This document shows positions 1 through 9,413 of a stretch of DNA of 64,000 nucleotides, piece after piece. A program made the translations under genes and the position numbers. The stretch spans positions 1 through 64,000 of the forward strand of contig JAFXQT010000006.1 in the NCBI GenBank assembly GCA_017526905.1, in the 5' to 3' direction. Positions within the stretch are counted from its first letter, which is position 1; every line of letters begins with the position of its first letter. Origin of the DNA: Bacteroidaceae bacterium (lineage in GTDB: Bacteria; Bacteroidota; Bacteroidia; Bacteroidales; Bacteroidaceae). A model generated the notes under the pieces. That model was not told the origin of the DNA. It was given only the letters and a program-made list of their open reading frames with translations, and ran no database searches.

Positions 1-188
1 AGCGAAGCGTCCCTTCGGGCCGAGCGCATCATTCATCATTCGTCATTCATCATTCTTCGCAGAGCGAAGCGTCCCGTCGGGCCGAGCGCATCATTCATCA
101 TTCGTCATTCATCATTCGTCATTCATCATTCGTCATTCGTCATTTGTCATTCGTCATTAGTCATTAGTCATTAGTCATTCATCATTAG
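1..188. repeat. Composite tandem repeat: 62-bp duplication plus CATTCRT heptamers
   Basis: A GC-rich block beginning AGCGAAGCGTCCC occurs at 1 and again at 63 (period 62), each copy followed by heptamers CATTCAT/CATTCGT. The second block runs into a longer heptamer tract (CATTCGT, CATTTGT, CATTAGT) that ends at the stop codon of the histidine kinase gene. The same heptamers recur at 43774-43806, so this is a dispersed repeat type. Its left limit lies outside the window. Confidence 0.8.
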
Positions 189-1724
189 TCATTCTATCAG
201 CGGGAGGGCGATGATGAACTTGGTTCCGACTCCAAGTTCGCTCTCTGCCTTGATGGAGCCATGCATCAGTTCGACCATTTTCTTCACGTAGGCCAGGCCA
301 AGCCCGAATCCTTTCACGTTGTGCTTATTACCTGTGTGCACGCGGTAGAAACGGTTGAAGATGCGGTTGAGCTCGTCCTTGCGAATGCCGATGCCATTGT
401 CCTCGACATGGATGATGAGTCGGTTGCCTTGATTGGCCGTAGAGACCGTCAGGCGTAGGGGGACATCGTCGCGCCGATACTTGACGGCATTGTCCATCAG
501 GTTGTATATCACGTTCGTGAAATGCATTTCATCGGCAAAGACGATGCTGTCCTCGGCATCCAGATGCTGTTCCAGAGCCCCTCCACTCTGCTGCACTTTG
601 AGCGAGAAGGTGTTCACCACATCGTCGATGATGGCATTGGCATCCACCTCTTTTTCATTAAACCGAATGTTCTGCCTGTCGTAAAGCGACATCTGCAACA
701 CCTTCTCCACCTGCAGCTGCATTCGTTTGGTCTCATTGACTATGACGCGGCTCAGGTTATCCATCATGGCATCAGTTTTTTTGATGCTGGAGTCGTTGAG
801 CATCTGCGCTGCCAGCGAGATGGACGCGATGGGTGTCTTGAACTCGTGAGTCATGTTATTGATGAAGTCGTTCTTCATCTCAGTGTCGCGTTTTTGGCGG
901 AAGATGAGCCAGACCGTCAGGCAGAAAGTGAGGAACAGCACGAGCGTGAAGGCCGTGCTGGGTATGATCATCTTGGCCACACCCATGATATATGAATTCA
1001 TCTGTGGGAAGTGTACGCGCAGCACACCCATCTTCTGCGAGGGATCGTTTCGGAACAGCGTTTGCGTATAGCTGTAGTCAGACCCCGTTGAATCATAGTC
1101 CTCACACCGGAACACCTCGACGCCTTCCGAATCCAGGACCGTGAAGTGGTAGTCCAGACGGATACCGCCCGCCTCCAGTTCATTGCGCAGTTCGGTATCC
1201 AGCAGGCGGAAGTCGATGCGTTCCCTGAAGTCCTTGTCGCTGGCGCTGTAGAGGATGGTATAGATAACCTCATCGAGCACCCCCTTCTGGTACAGGTAGG
1301 CGTTCTTGACAAACTCCTGAAAGCGCTGGTTGGCCGCATCGATGCTTGAGGTACCCTTGGCTGGATGCAAAGTGAGCGCCTTTGGCAGAGCAGCCGAGCG
1401 CTTGGCCATGTTCTGAATCCTGAAAGACGTGCCCGGAAGGACCTGCATGGTATCGCCCAGAATCATTTGCTGCTGCAAGGAGGCCGTCTCCTCCAGCTGC
1501 CCGGTGTCGAAACGGGTCTGCTCGGCCACCGATTCCAGATAACGGAAGGTCTCGTTGCGTTCCAGGTCGCGGCTGGTTTGGTCCAAGGCCCGGAAGACCG
1601 ATTCGTCGAACTGCTCCTTGCGCATCTTGACCATAGCCTCAATAATCCGGCCTTGCAAAAACAAGAGGCCGAAGAACGAGATGCCTATGACCAAGCTGAT
1701 GAGCCAAATGGTGGAACGTTTCAT
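189..1724 (-). CDS. Two-component sensor histidine kinase (RprX-like)
   Basis: Inner-membrane sensor kinase that should autophosphorylate and pass phosphate to a response regulator. An N-terminal membrane helix (about residues 5-25) and a second one (about 257-277) bracket a periplasmic sensor region of roughly 230 residues. No clear HAMP domain is visible before the H-box NNMTHEFKTP, with His293 the expected phospho-acceptor. Further on are an N-box (NLMDNAVKYR), G1 (VEDNGIGI) and G2 (GFGLGLAY), a complete HATPase_c. The architecture resembles Bacteroides RprX. No response regulator is in view; in RprXY-type pairs it is adjacent, so it may lie left of the window. The gene is divergent from the sialidase gene. 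The ligand is unknown. Confidence 0.9.
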   Translation of the reverse strand: MKRSTIWLISLVIGISFFGLLFLQGRIIEAMVKMRKEQFDESVFRALDQTSRDLERNETFRYLESVAEQTRFDTGQLEETASLQQQMILGDTMQVLPGTSFRIQNMAKRSAALPKALTLHPAKGTSSIDAANQRFQEFVKNAYLYQKGVLDEVIYTILYSASDKDFRERIDFRLLDTELRNELEAGGIRLDYHFTVLDSEGVEVFRCEDYDSTGSDYSYTQTLFRNDPSQKMGVLRVHFPQMNSYIMGVAKMIIPSTAFTLVLFLTFCLTVWLIFRQKRDTEMKNDFINNMTHEFKTPIASISLAAQMLNDSSIKKTDAMMDNLSRVIVNETKRMQLQVEKVLQMSLYDRQNIRFNEKEVDANAIIDDVVNTFSLKVQQSGGALEQHLDAEDSIVFADEMHFTNVIYNLMDNAVKYRRDDVPLRLTVSTANQGNRLIIHVEDNGIGIRKDELNRIFNRFYRVHTGNKHNVKGFGLGLAYVKKMVELMHGSIKAESELGVGTKFIIALPLIE

Positions 1725-2168
1725 TGATTCTGGTTTGACGATTACGCTGCGAAGATAAGCATTTACACGCCATCATGCGCAAACAGTCACTTGTCCTTCG
1801 GCCCATTTTTAACATCATTAACACCGGAACCTGTAATATTTGAGCACATGCGCCCATTAAGAGTCACTGCAAGGGGCAACAAGCGAAGCTCGAAGAGCAC
1901 TGAAGGAGGTCAACAACACACCTTATATATATAATAACCGTGTAGGATATACGCAGTGTCAGTGCCGTTGGGCGGAAAAATAAGCCCGTTCCTTTGGTGC
2001 TATCCCCGAATTTGGCTACATTTGCGCACAGAAACGCCCACACCCCCCTGCAAGACTTTCAACTCCTGCAACTCCTGCAAGGCGGCAGGCAAGCATGCCA
2101 CCCACATTTAGCGCCGCCTCGACATAACCAAAAGAGAACTAATAACAACCACCTAAAGCCCCGACATC
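1725..2168. other. Divergent intergenic region, histidine kinase / sialidase
   Basis: 444 bp with no convincing gene. It holds an AT-rich tract (TATATATATA near 1925), a strong rightward promoter (1993-2024) and short direct repeats of CTCCTGCAA near 2064-2080 in the sialidase leader. A weaker leftward TATCTTCG lies at 1750-1757, close to the kinase start. Confidence 0.6.
1993..2024 (+). promoter_or_regulatory. Bacteroidetes-type promoter for the sialidase/GH31 unit
   Basis: TTTG at 1993-1996, a 20-nt spacer, then TACATTTG at 2017-2024. This matches the sigma-ABfr consensus TTTG-N19/21-TAnnTTTG. It implies a 5' leader of about 135 nt before the ATG at 2169. Confidence 0.65.
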
Positions 2169-3431
2169 ATGAAAAGATTCGTCTATACCGCAGCCTGTCT
2201 GCTCACGGCACTCGTCACATCTGCACAAACGCCCACATGCGACTCCGCCCAATACCTGTTCAAGACCTACGACTCCTACAAGGTGCCCTACCGCATTCCC
2301 GGCATCGCCACTACCCGCAAGGGGCATCTGATAGCCTTGTGCGACCGGCGCTACTGCGGTGCCGACATCGGCTTCGGAAAGATTGACATTGTGGCTCGTA
2401 CCAGTCGCAACAACGGACGTACGTGGGGGCCCGACACCGTGGTGCAGCGAGGGTCGGGCATCGAGGGCGCAAACAACTGCGGCTATGGCGACGTGGCCGT
2501 TGTGGCCGACCGCACCAGCAACCGCATCCTCTGCATGAGCGTAACAGGCAATGTAGCCTACTTCCGTGCTACCCGCCAGCAGCCCAATCGCATCGCCCGC
2601 TGGTACAGCAACGACGGCGGCAAGAGCTGGACGGCAGCCGAGGATGTCACAGACCAGTTCTACGGTCTTGGACAGTATGAAGGGCGCGGCCTCTTCCCTA
2701 ACACCGAGACCATGTTCATCGGCAGCGGCCGCATCTGCCAGAGCCGACTCGTCAAGAAGGGAAAGTATTACCGCGTGTATTGTTCTGTACTGACCATGAC
2801 CGGCCCCGAGCGTAAGGCATGCAACTATGTCATTTACAGCGACGACCTCGGTCAGACATGGGAGGTGCTCGGCTCGCCTCAGCGCACGGTTGAGGACAGC
2901 CCCTGCGTAGGTGGCGACGAGCCCAAGTGCGAGGAGTTGCCCAACGGCGACGTGGTGCTCAGTTCGCGCAAATGGTACGGGCGCTACTTCAACGTGTACC
3001 ACTTCGACCATTTTGCCACCGACCAGAAGACTGGCAGCTGGGGCACCTGTGTAGCCTCGCACGATGTGCAGGGCGGCATCAAGGTGGGTGCCAACTCGTG
3101 CAACGGCGAGATTATGCTCATCGATGCCCGCGAGGTCGGGACCAAGCGCCCGGTCAAGCTGATGCTCCAGAGCCTGCCCTGCGGCGACCAGCGCACACGC
3201 GTAGGCTTCTGGTTCAAGGAGATTATCCCCAACGGCATCTACTCGCCCCGCGCCTTTGCGGCAGCATGGACCAAGGGGCTGGAAGTGAGCGCCATCAACT
3301 CGGCCTACTCCACCATGACGCTACAGAAGGACGGGCGCATCGGTTTCTTCTATGAAGAGGAGCCCAACGACTACTCCATGGTCTATGTGCCCCTGTCCAT
3401 CGCACAGATCACCGGCGGGAAATATCAATAA
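2169..3431 (+). CDS. Exo-alpha-sialidase (GH33-type neuraminidase)
   Basis: Predicted to release terminal sialic acid from glycoconjugates. An N-terminal signal peptide (about 20 residues, ending TSAQ) directs it across the inner membrane. Sialidase hallmarks are the arginine motif YRIPGI near residue 40, Asp-box repeats SRNNGRTW, SNDGGKSW and SDDLGQTW, an acidic stretch GGDEPKCEELPNG before a serine-arginine turn, and the C-terminal AYSTMTLQKDGRIGFFYEE holding the catalytic-tyrosine region. The length of 420 aa suits a single-propeller GH33 enzyme. It has no T9SS tail, so it is probably periplasmic. The GH31 gene follows after 42 bp, which suggests co-transcription. No sialic-acid catabolic genes are in the window. 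Confidence 0.88.
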   Translation: MKRFVYTAACLLTALVTSAQTPTCDSAQYLFKTYDSYKVPYRIPGIATTRKGHLIALCDRRYCGADIGFGKIDIVARTSRNNGRTWGPDTVVQRGSGIEGANNCGYGDVAVVADRTSNRILCMSVTGNVAYFRATRQQPNRIARWYSNDGGKSWTAAEDVTDQFYGLGQYEGRGLFPNTETMFIGSGRICQSRLVKKGKYYRVYCSVLTMTGPERKACNYVIYSDDLGQTWEVLGSPQRTVEDSPCVGGDEPKCEELPNGDVVLSSRKWYGRYFNVYHFDHFATDQKTGSWGTCVASHDVQGGIKVGANSCNGEIMLIDAREVGTKRPVKLMLQSLPCGDQRTRVGFWFKEIIPNGIYSPRAFAAAWTKGLEVSAINSAYSTMTLQKDGRIGFFYEEEPNDYSMVYVPLSIAQITGGKYQ

Positions 3432-3473
3432 ACAAGTCTGTCAACGCTACTTCGGAATCAACTACTATCATTA

Positions 3474-6400
3474 ATGAAAAGCAAATTATCACTCACATTG
3501 GCTGTGCTTCTTGGCGTGCAAAGTGCCATGGCACAGCAAGCCCTCATGCAGGGCAAGTACGGCCCTGCCGAACTCATTGACACGGTGGAATCGAGCGGCA
3601 TCGTGACTGAAATTGCATTCTTCTCACCCGAAATTGTGAACGTGCGCAAGTATAAGGTCGGCACGGACATCAAGAAGCAGGACCTGGCCGTGACCCTGCC
3701 CAAAGCCACAGACCTGGCCGTGACGGTCGAGCATGCCACCAACATGGTCATGCTCAACAGCGGGAACCTGGAAGTGCGCTACCAGCCGAACAGCGGCACC
3801 GTTTCCTTCTATGACACCAACGGCAGGAAGGTACTGGGCGAGAAGTCGGGCTCGGCCACGCTGACCAAACGCAAGGACGGGCCATTCGACAGCTACCGCA
3901 CGCAGCAGTCCTTCACGCTGCAGGGCACGGAGGTGCTTTATGGTCTGGGGCAGTTGCAAAACGGCAACCTGAACCAGCGCAACCAGACCTACAACTACAT
4001 GATTCAGAACAACACCAGCGTATGGGTGCCCTATGTACACTCCACACGTGGCTACGCCTTGTTCTGGGACAATGCAGCCCCCACGTCGTTCACCGAGTCG
4101 CAGAACACCATGACGTTCGAGTCGGCCGTGGGCTACGGCATCGACTACTTCTTCATGCTTGGCGCACCTGACGATGGCAAGGTAGCCACCACCCGCATGC
4201 GCCAGCTCACCGGCCAGGCACCGATGATTCCGCTGTGGGCCTACGGCTTCTTCCAAAGCAAGGAACGCTACCAGAGTGCCGACGAGACCATGTCGGTGGT
4301 GCGCCGCTACCGCCAGCTGCATGTGCCCTTGGATTGTGTGGTACAGGACTGGCAGTACTGGGGCAACGACGCCCACTGGAACGCCATGGAGTTCCTCAAT
4401 CCCCAGTTCAGCAACTATCAGCAGATGATTGACTCCGTACATGCCATGAAAGCCCGTCTGATCATCTCCATCTGGGCCAACTTCGGGCCGCAGTCTAAGC
4501 CCTATCAGCGGATGAAGGAACTGGGGGCGCTGGTCAAGCAGGGCGACAACATCATGACCACGACCTTCCCGGGCAACGCAGGCGTAGCCATCTACGACCC
4601 GTACAACAGCGCCGCCCGCGATGCCTACTGGCAGTTCCTATACGACGGCATCGCCTCCAAGGGTATTGATGCCTACTGGATGGATTCGTCCGAACCCGAT
4701 CACTACCAGGGCGGCTCGGACATGGAGCAGACGTTCGACTTCGTGACGGGCTTGGGCTGCACATGGCGCCAGGTGCGCAACGCTTTCCCGCTGCTGCACG
4801 TGGGCGGCGTGTATGACCACCACCGTGCCGAACCCTCGATGGCCTCCAAGCGCGTCACCATCCTCACCCGTTCGGCCTACGCCGGCATACAACGCTACGG
4901 CTCAAATACCTGGAGCGGCGACGTCAGTGCCTCGTGGCAGACGCTGGCCAACCAGATTCCTGCGGCGCTGAACCTCTCGGCCTGTGGCATCCCCAACTGG
5001 AACAGCGACATCGGCGCCTTCTTCAACGGGAGCCTGGGCGGTCCGGGCAACCCTGAATACAACGAGCTGTATGCCCGCTGGCTGCAGTTTGCCACCTTCT
5101 GCCCGATGATGCGCAGCCACGGCTCAGGCACAGACAAGGCCGTATATGTGTGGGGCTTCAGAGGCGACAAGGAGTACGACAACGAAGAGCGCTACATCAA
5201 CCTGCGCTATGCCATGCTACCTTATATATATAGTACGGCGTGGCAGGTACACCAGGGCGAATCGTTCATGACGGCCCTCGGCATCGAGTTCCCCACCGAC
5301 CGCAAGGCCATGACCACAAAGGACGAGTTCCTCTTCGGCCGCTCGTTCCTCGTGGCGCCCGTGCTCACCTACAAAGCCACCACACGCAACGTCTATCTGC
5401 CTTCGGGCACCAGCTGGGTCAACTTCTGGAACGGGCAGGCGGAGGCTGGCGGTCGTACTGTGCGGACCGATGCGCCTTTTGACATCCTGCCACTGTACGT
5501 TCGTGCCGGCAGCATCATTCCCTGGGCACGCAAAGCCATGGTAGCCGACCAGCAGGACTGGGACACACTGCAAGTGCGCATCTATCCCGGTGCCGACGGC
5601 TCATTCACGCTTTACGAGGACGAAGGCGACAACTACAACTATGAGAAGGGCGACTTCAGCACCATCCAGTTCAAGTGGGACGATACCAACAGCCGCCTCG
5701 ACATAGGCGCCCGCGAGGGAGAGTTCAAGGGAATGCTGAAGCAGCGCGTATTCGACGTGGTTGTGGTGAGTCCGGACTACGGACTGGCCGACACCATCTC
5801 GACGCAGGTGCACCGGCGTGTTGAGTACGGCGGGCAGGCCATAAGCATCAGTATAGACCGCAGCCAGACCATCGATGTGCAGTACAGTTCCACGTTCGAC
5901 GCCCAGACACAATCGGAGATAGAGTTCGACCTGAAGGACTTCAACCCGCAGATCAACGGGCAGGGCAGCATCAGCGGCAACAAGTTCCGCCCCACGGCAA
6001 AAGGCTTCGGCGGTTGGTGGAACACGGGCGGCTACTACGTGGGCGACACGCGCTACATCGTGGCCGAGCTGGAATCGCCGGCCGATGCCACCACATCGCT
6101 ACGCGTCTATTCCAACAGCGACTACCAGTCGGCTCCGGCAGCCTGCCAGTTCTCCGGCAGCACCACGGCCTACGTGGAGCTGGGCCAATACCCTTACATC
6201 TATGGCGTGGGCTTCTGGTCCAAGTCGGGCAAGGCCATCGGCATCAAGCGTGTCTATGCCACACGCACGTTGCCCGAAGGCGTTGGCACCGACGCCGCCA
6301 AGCCTTACAGCTTCACTGCACGCGACTGGGTGTCGGGCGACCAAGGCCGCGTCAGCTCAGGCAACATCAGCTATAACGTGAAAGCCAACACCATCACACT

Positions 6401-6923
6401 CAAGGCATCGGGTGCCCAGAACACTGCCCTGCAGATGAACAGCACGGTATCGGACAACTACTACCTCCGTCCGGATCAGATTTACTTCTGTGTGAAGGCG
6501 TCGAACGTGAGTGCCGACGTGAAGGACTCGCAAATGTGGTATGCCAACGGCTTCTGGGTCACTACCGTCAACCCCGTGAAGACCATCAAGGCCAACGACG
6601 GCGACATCATCGTGGTGTGGGACATCCGTTCGTGGTTGCCACGCCAGCCGCGCACGCACCTGTGTTTCTCGCGCAACTTCGTCAACTGCTTCGGCCTGAC
6701 CAGCACCACCGGCACGTCTGTGGTGAGCGACATCGGTTTCTACACCGAGGAGGAACTGCCACACCTCGGCACCGGCATCGGTGCGGCACATGCCAGCCAG
6801 CAGCCATCGGGCGCTTGTTACCGCCTGGACGGTACGCTCGTAGGGCACGACGCATCGGTGCTGAACCACGCCTCGCTGCCTGGAGGCATCTACGTGACAA
6901 ACGGACGTAAAGTCCTGAAGTAA
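3474..6923 (+). CDS. Secreted GH31 alpha-glycosidase with T9SS sorting domain
   Basis: Glycoside hydrolase family 31 (alpha-glucosidase/alpha-xylosidase class). After a signal peptide (about 20 aa, ending AMAQ) come the N-terminal beta-sandwich and the catalytic barrel. The nucleophile is in WMDSSEPD (Asp404) and the probable acid/base is the aspartate in NTWSGD (Asp483); both follow the family pattern. A C-terminal extension of about 300 aa is rich in beta-strand and ends GGIYVTNGRKVLK, a T9SS type-A sorting tail. The enzyme is therefore probably secreted and surface-anchored. At 1149 aa it is longer than a minimal GH31. Exact substrate cannot be told from sequence. It follows the sialidase gene and is closed by a strong terminator. 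Confidence 0.88.
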   Translation: MKSKLSLTLAVLLGVQSAMAQQALMQGKYGPAELIDTVESSGIVTEIAFFSPEIVNVRKYKVGTDIKKQDLAVTLPKATDLAVTVEHATNMVMLNSGNLEVRYQPNSGTVSFYDTNGRKVLGEKSGSATLTKRKDGPFDSYRTQQSFTLQGTEVLYGLGQLQNGNLNQRNQTYNYMIQNNTSVWVPYVHSTRGYALFWDNAAPTSFTESQNTMTFESAVGYGIDYFFMLGAPDDGKVATTRMRQLTGQAPMIPLWAYGFFQSKERYQSADETMSVVRRYRQLHVPLDCVVQDWQYWGNDAHWNAMEFLNPQFSNYQQMIDSVHAMKARLIISIWANFGPQSKPYQRMKELGALVKQGDNIMTTTFPGNAGVAIYDPYNSAARDAYWQFLYDGIASKGIDAYWMDSSEPDHYQGGSDMEQTFDFVTGLGCTWRQVRNAFPLLHVGGVYDHHRAEPSMASKRVTILTRSAYAGIQRYGSNTWSGDVSASWQTLANQIPAALNLSACGIPNWNSDIGAFFNGSLGGPGNPEYNELYARWLQFATFCPMMRSHGSGTDKAVYVWGFRGDKEYDNEERYINLRYAMLPYIYSTAWQVHQGESFMTALGIEFPTDRKAMTTKDEFLFGRSFLVAPVLTYKATTRNVYLPSGTSWVNFWNGQAEAGGRTVRTDAPFDILPLYVRAGSIIPWARKAMVADQQDWDTLQVRIYPGADGSFTLYEDEGDNYNYEKGDFSTIQFKWDDTNSRLDIGAREGEFKGMLKQRVFDVVVVSPDYGLADTISTQVHRRVEYGGQAISISIDRSQTIDVQYSSTFDAQTQSEIEFDLKDFNPQINGQGSISGNKFRPTAKGFGGWWNTGGYYVGDTRYIVAELESPADATTSLRVYSNSDYQSAPAACQFSGSTTAYVELGQYPYIYGVGFWSKSGKAIGIKRVYATRTLPEGVGTDAAKPYSFTARDWVSGDQGRVSSGNISYNVKANTITLKASGAQNTALQMNSTVSDNYYLRPDQIYFCVKASNVSADVKDSQMWYANGFWVTTVNPVKTIKANDGDIIVVWDIRSWLPRQPRTHLCFSRNFVNCFGLTSTTGTSVVSDIGFYTEEELPHLGTGIGAAHASQQPSGACYRLDGTLVGHDASVLNHASLPGGIYVTNGRKVLK

Positions 6924-6936
6924 AGGCAAGTGAAGA

Positions 6937-6981
6937 CAACCGGCCGGCCGTGCGCAGAGGCACGGCCGGCCGGTTGCTTTT
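6937..6981 (+). terminator. Intrinsic terminator after the GH31 gene
   Basis: A perfect 17-bp GC-rich stem (6937-6953 pairing with 6960-6976) with a 6-nt loop is followed by CTTTT. It lies 14 nt after the stop codon and ends the sialidase/GH31 unit. Confidence 0.9.
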
Positions 6982-7040
6982 AGGAAAGGGGGCTACAAGG
7001 TGGCAGAGGCTGAGGGCTGCCCAGTCCTGGGCACGTGGTC

Positions 7041-7484
7041 TTATTCCTCCTCCTTGCGGTCGTCGATATTGTCGCCCTCGGTGGGTTTCATCTTTGAGAA
7101 GTCGGTCAGTCCGTTCTTCACAAGGATGTTGTACCACTGAATGAGTTTCTTCACGTCGGTGGGATACACACGGTCGCGGTCGAAGTTGGGCAGTATTTCG
7201 GCAAAGTAGTCGAACAGTTGCTCCTTCGAAGCCTTTTTGATGTCGAGACTGCACAGGGCCCCGTTCTCCTTGGCCTGGAGCGATGTGAGCACGTCTGCCA
7301 GAGGCACCTCCTCCTCGTCGGTGTACATGGCAATGTCTGCCAGAGAGATGACACGGTCGGTGCCGAAGGCCGGCATACGCTGATGCTTGTCATCGATACT
7401 TTCTACAATCAGATTGCGGTTACCGCGCGACACGAGCTTGTATAAGCCTGGTTTGCCTGAAATGGCAAGAATTGTTTCTAACAT
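7041..7484 (-). CDS. DUF5606 family protein
   Basis: Small cytoplasmic protein (147 aa) of a Bacteroidetes-restricted family of unknown function. It begins MLETILAISGKPGLYKLVS, the typical family opening, so I take the ATG at 7484 rather than an upstream in-frame start; a good promoter lies directly upstream. There is no signal peptide or membrane segment. The N-terminal half looks like a small beta-rich fold and the acidic tail ends DRKEEE. It lies 280 bp downstream of coaE with its own promoter. Confidence 0.85.
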   Translation of the reverse strand: MLETILAISGKPGLYKLVSRGNRNLIVESIDDKHQRMPAFGTDRVISLADIAMYTDEEEVPLADVLTSLQAKENGALCSLDIKKASKEQLFDYFAEILPNFDRDRVYPTDVKKLIQWYNILVKNGLTDFSKMKPTEGDNIDDRKEEE

Positions 7485-7511
7485 GGTTCTGTGTTTTGAT
7501 TTTGAAGCCCG

Positions 7512-7542
7512 CAAAGATAAGATAAATCGGGCAACTGGCAAA
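7512..7542 (-). promoter_or_regulatory. Promoter for the DUF5606 gene
   Basis: Read on the minus strand: TTTG at 7542-7539, a 19-nt spacer, then TATCTTTG at 7519-7512. This is an exact match to TTTG-N19/21-TAnnTTTG, 28 nt before the ATG. The motif ACTAAAAAAG lies further upstream at 7584-7593. Confidence 0.75.
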
Positions 7543-7764
7543 GGGAATGCACCTATTTTTAGGCTCGTCGGCACACACTTAACCTTTTTTAGTAACCGCA
7601 AAAAAGTAAGTCGATATGATTTAACTCCTCTTTTTAGCTCATTTTTGTTTTGCGAAGACGGAGTTATGCGGGCATAACGGCTGATGAGCAAAGCAAAAAG
7701 GGACAAAAAGATGAGCTGGAGGCATCACCGTCATAAATCAAGTCAATTTATTGTTTACGGCTAC

Positions 7765-8358
7765 TTAGTGCGAAGCACGCATTAGGGCGGTCAGTTGCGA
7801 ATGCAAATCGCGCCCGTCGTTCATCACCACATAGTCGGCCTGGCGCCGGCGACTCTCATCGTCCAGCTGCGCCGCAATACGTGCCCGCACCTGTGCTGGT
7901 GTGAGGCCGTCCCGACGGCACACACGCTGGATGCGCACCTCTGTCGGTGCCTCTACCACAAGCAGTTTGTCCGTCAGCGAACGGAAGCCGGCCTCTATCA
8001 GAATGGCACTCTCCAAGGCCGCCACGGGTGGCGGACAGGCATCCTGTGCCAACCGTTCGAACCAGGCTTCGGCATCGGCACGGACGGAAGGGTGTACAAT
8101 GGCATTGAGGCACTGGGCATGGTGGGCCGAGGCAAACAGATAGCGCGCCACCGCCTCACGGCACAGGGAGCCGTCGGGCTGATAGGCATCGGGCCCCACC
8201 AGGCCGACGATGGCCGAGCGCACCTCGGCATCCGTAGTCATAATACGCTTGGCCTCGCCGTCGCAGTTATACACGGGCACGCCGAACTCAGCCTCCAACA
8301 GCCGGGCCACATAGCTCTTGCCCGAGCCGATACCGCCTGTGATGCCCAGCCTAATCAT
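7765..8358 (-). CDS. coaE: Dephospho-CoA kinase
   Basis: Last step of coenzyme A synthesis: ATP-dependent phosphorylation of the 3'-hydroxyl of dephospho-CoA. The P-loop GITGGIGSGKS is at residues 5-15, followed by a YNCDGEAKRIM region (substrate Asp) and the LID segment around VCRRDGLT. The length of 197 aa is normal. Its start overlaps the end of the upstream ybbR-like gene by 8 bp, showing translational coupling in the nusB-yajC-ybbR-coaE run. A 280-bp gap follows before DUF5606. Confidence 0.95.
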   Translation of the reverse strand: MIRLGITGGIGSGKSYVARLLEAEFGVPVYNCDGEAKRIMTTDAEVRSAIVGLVGPDAYQPDGSLCREAVARYLFASAHHAQCLNAIVHPSVRADAEAWFERLAQDACPPPVAALESAILIEAGFRSLTDKLLVVEAPTEVRIQRVCRRDGLTPAQVRARIAAQLDDESRRRQADYVVMNDGRDLHSQLTALMRASH

Positions 8359-9349
8359 TGTCGGCCTGCTCTATGAGGTAGTCAACCGTTTCCGGCGAGA
8401 TGCGCACTTGCGAAACGCCCTCGGGAATGGAGCGCACATGCAGGTGGAAGGTGGTACCGGGGTTCTGCAGCAGTTCCTCGTAGGTAACAGCCACCACGAA
8501 ATCGTCGGCTGTTACGCTTTTGTATTGTTTGGTGCCGATGCGGAACGTAATCTTTGCGTTGCTGGGGAAGGTGATGAGGGACTTATCGCCGGGGAAGTTG
8601 ATGCCCACGATAGGTACGGTCACCGACTTCTCCGTGTACATGTCCACGCTGGTGAGCAGGCTCACTTCCGCAGGTTCAAACTTCACGCCCTTCGGTGCGT
8701 CCAGCAGCACTTTCCGCACATCGTTCTGTGTGAGGTCGGTCAGGTTGCAATCCTCGGTCCGTGCCACGGTGATGGTGTCCAGCACAGAAGCCGGCGCCCA
8801 CACCGTAACGGAATCCGGCTCGCAGCGCACAGCCGAGATGTAGTAGAGCGGGTTGGCTTTGACCTGCCCTCTTATCTCCACAGGAATCCGTTTCTGGATG
8901 CCGTGGCTGAAATAATAGTCGATGGTGTCGGGGTGTACGGCCAGTATGCGCGATGAGCCTAACAGGTACGAGGCCAGCAGTTTCTGAACCTCGGACTGCG
9001 CCACAACCACATGGCCCAGGCTGGCGGTCTTCTGGTGCGCACGGAAGTCAATCTGCACCGGCGGCCTGTTGGCCCGGCGGTAATAGCGGATCAGATTGGT
9101 GCCTTTGTCCCTGAGGGTTACCCGGATGGGCGATGGCAGGTCGTCGGTAACGACGATGTCGGCCGGGACGTTATCCAGCACCACCGGCACCTGCACATCC
9201 ATGTCATAGGTGTCGTTCAGGGTCTGAATCAGCCAAAAGCCAGCAGAAACGCACAGGAAAAAGGCAAACACCAAGAACTCCCTGCTACGTCTGCTGAGCA
9301 GGAAGGTCTTGACTGCATCGCCTAAACGCTGCCACTGGACACGATCCAT
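8351..9349 (-). CDS. YbbR-like domain protein (CdaR-like)
   Basis: Inner-membrane protein with one N-terminal membrane helix (about residues 26-44, FLVFAFFLCVSAGFWLI) and an extracytoplasmic part built of YbbR-type beta repeats (IRVTLRDKGTNL, RIPVEIRGQV, KSVTVPIVGINFPG). In Firmicutes, YbbR/CdaR regulates the diadenylate cyclase CdaA; in Bacteroidetes the role is less clear and no cyclase gene is visible here. At 332 aa it fits the Bacteroidetes family. It sits between yajC and coaE, an arrangement common in Bacteroidales, and overlaps coaE by 8 bp. Confidence 0.85.
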   Translation of the reverse strand: MDRVQWQRLGDAVKTFLLSRRSREFLVFAFFLCVSAGFWLIQTLNDTYDMDVQVPVVLDNVPADIVVTDDLPSPIRVTLRDKGTNLIRYYRRANRPPVQIDFRAHQKTASLGHVVVAQSEVQKLLASYLLGSSRILAVHPDTIDYYFSHGIQKRIPVEIRGQVKANPLYYISAVRCEPDSVTVWAPASVLDTITVARTEDCNLTDLTQNDVRKVLLDAPKGVKFEPAEVSLLTSVDMYTEKSVTVPIVGINFPGDKSLITFPSNAKITFRIGTKQYKSVTADDFVVAVTYEELLQNPGTTFHLHVRSIPEGVSQVRISPETVDYLIEQADND

Positions 9350-9413
9350 TTGTTATCGGATTTAGAGTTGCCTAACGTCGTTTACTCGTCACACCTCTCT
9401 CCGCCGCCGCGCC

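Noticed and set aside
7705..7764. Upstream start of the DUF5606 gene at 7706
   Set aside because: The extra 74 residues come from AT-rich promoter DNA and are absent from the family; the promoter at 7512-7542 lies inside them.
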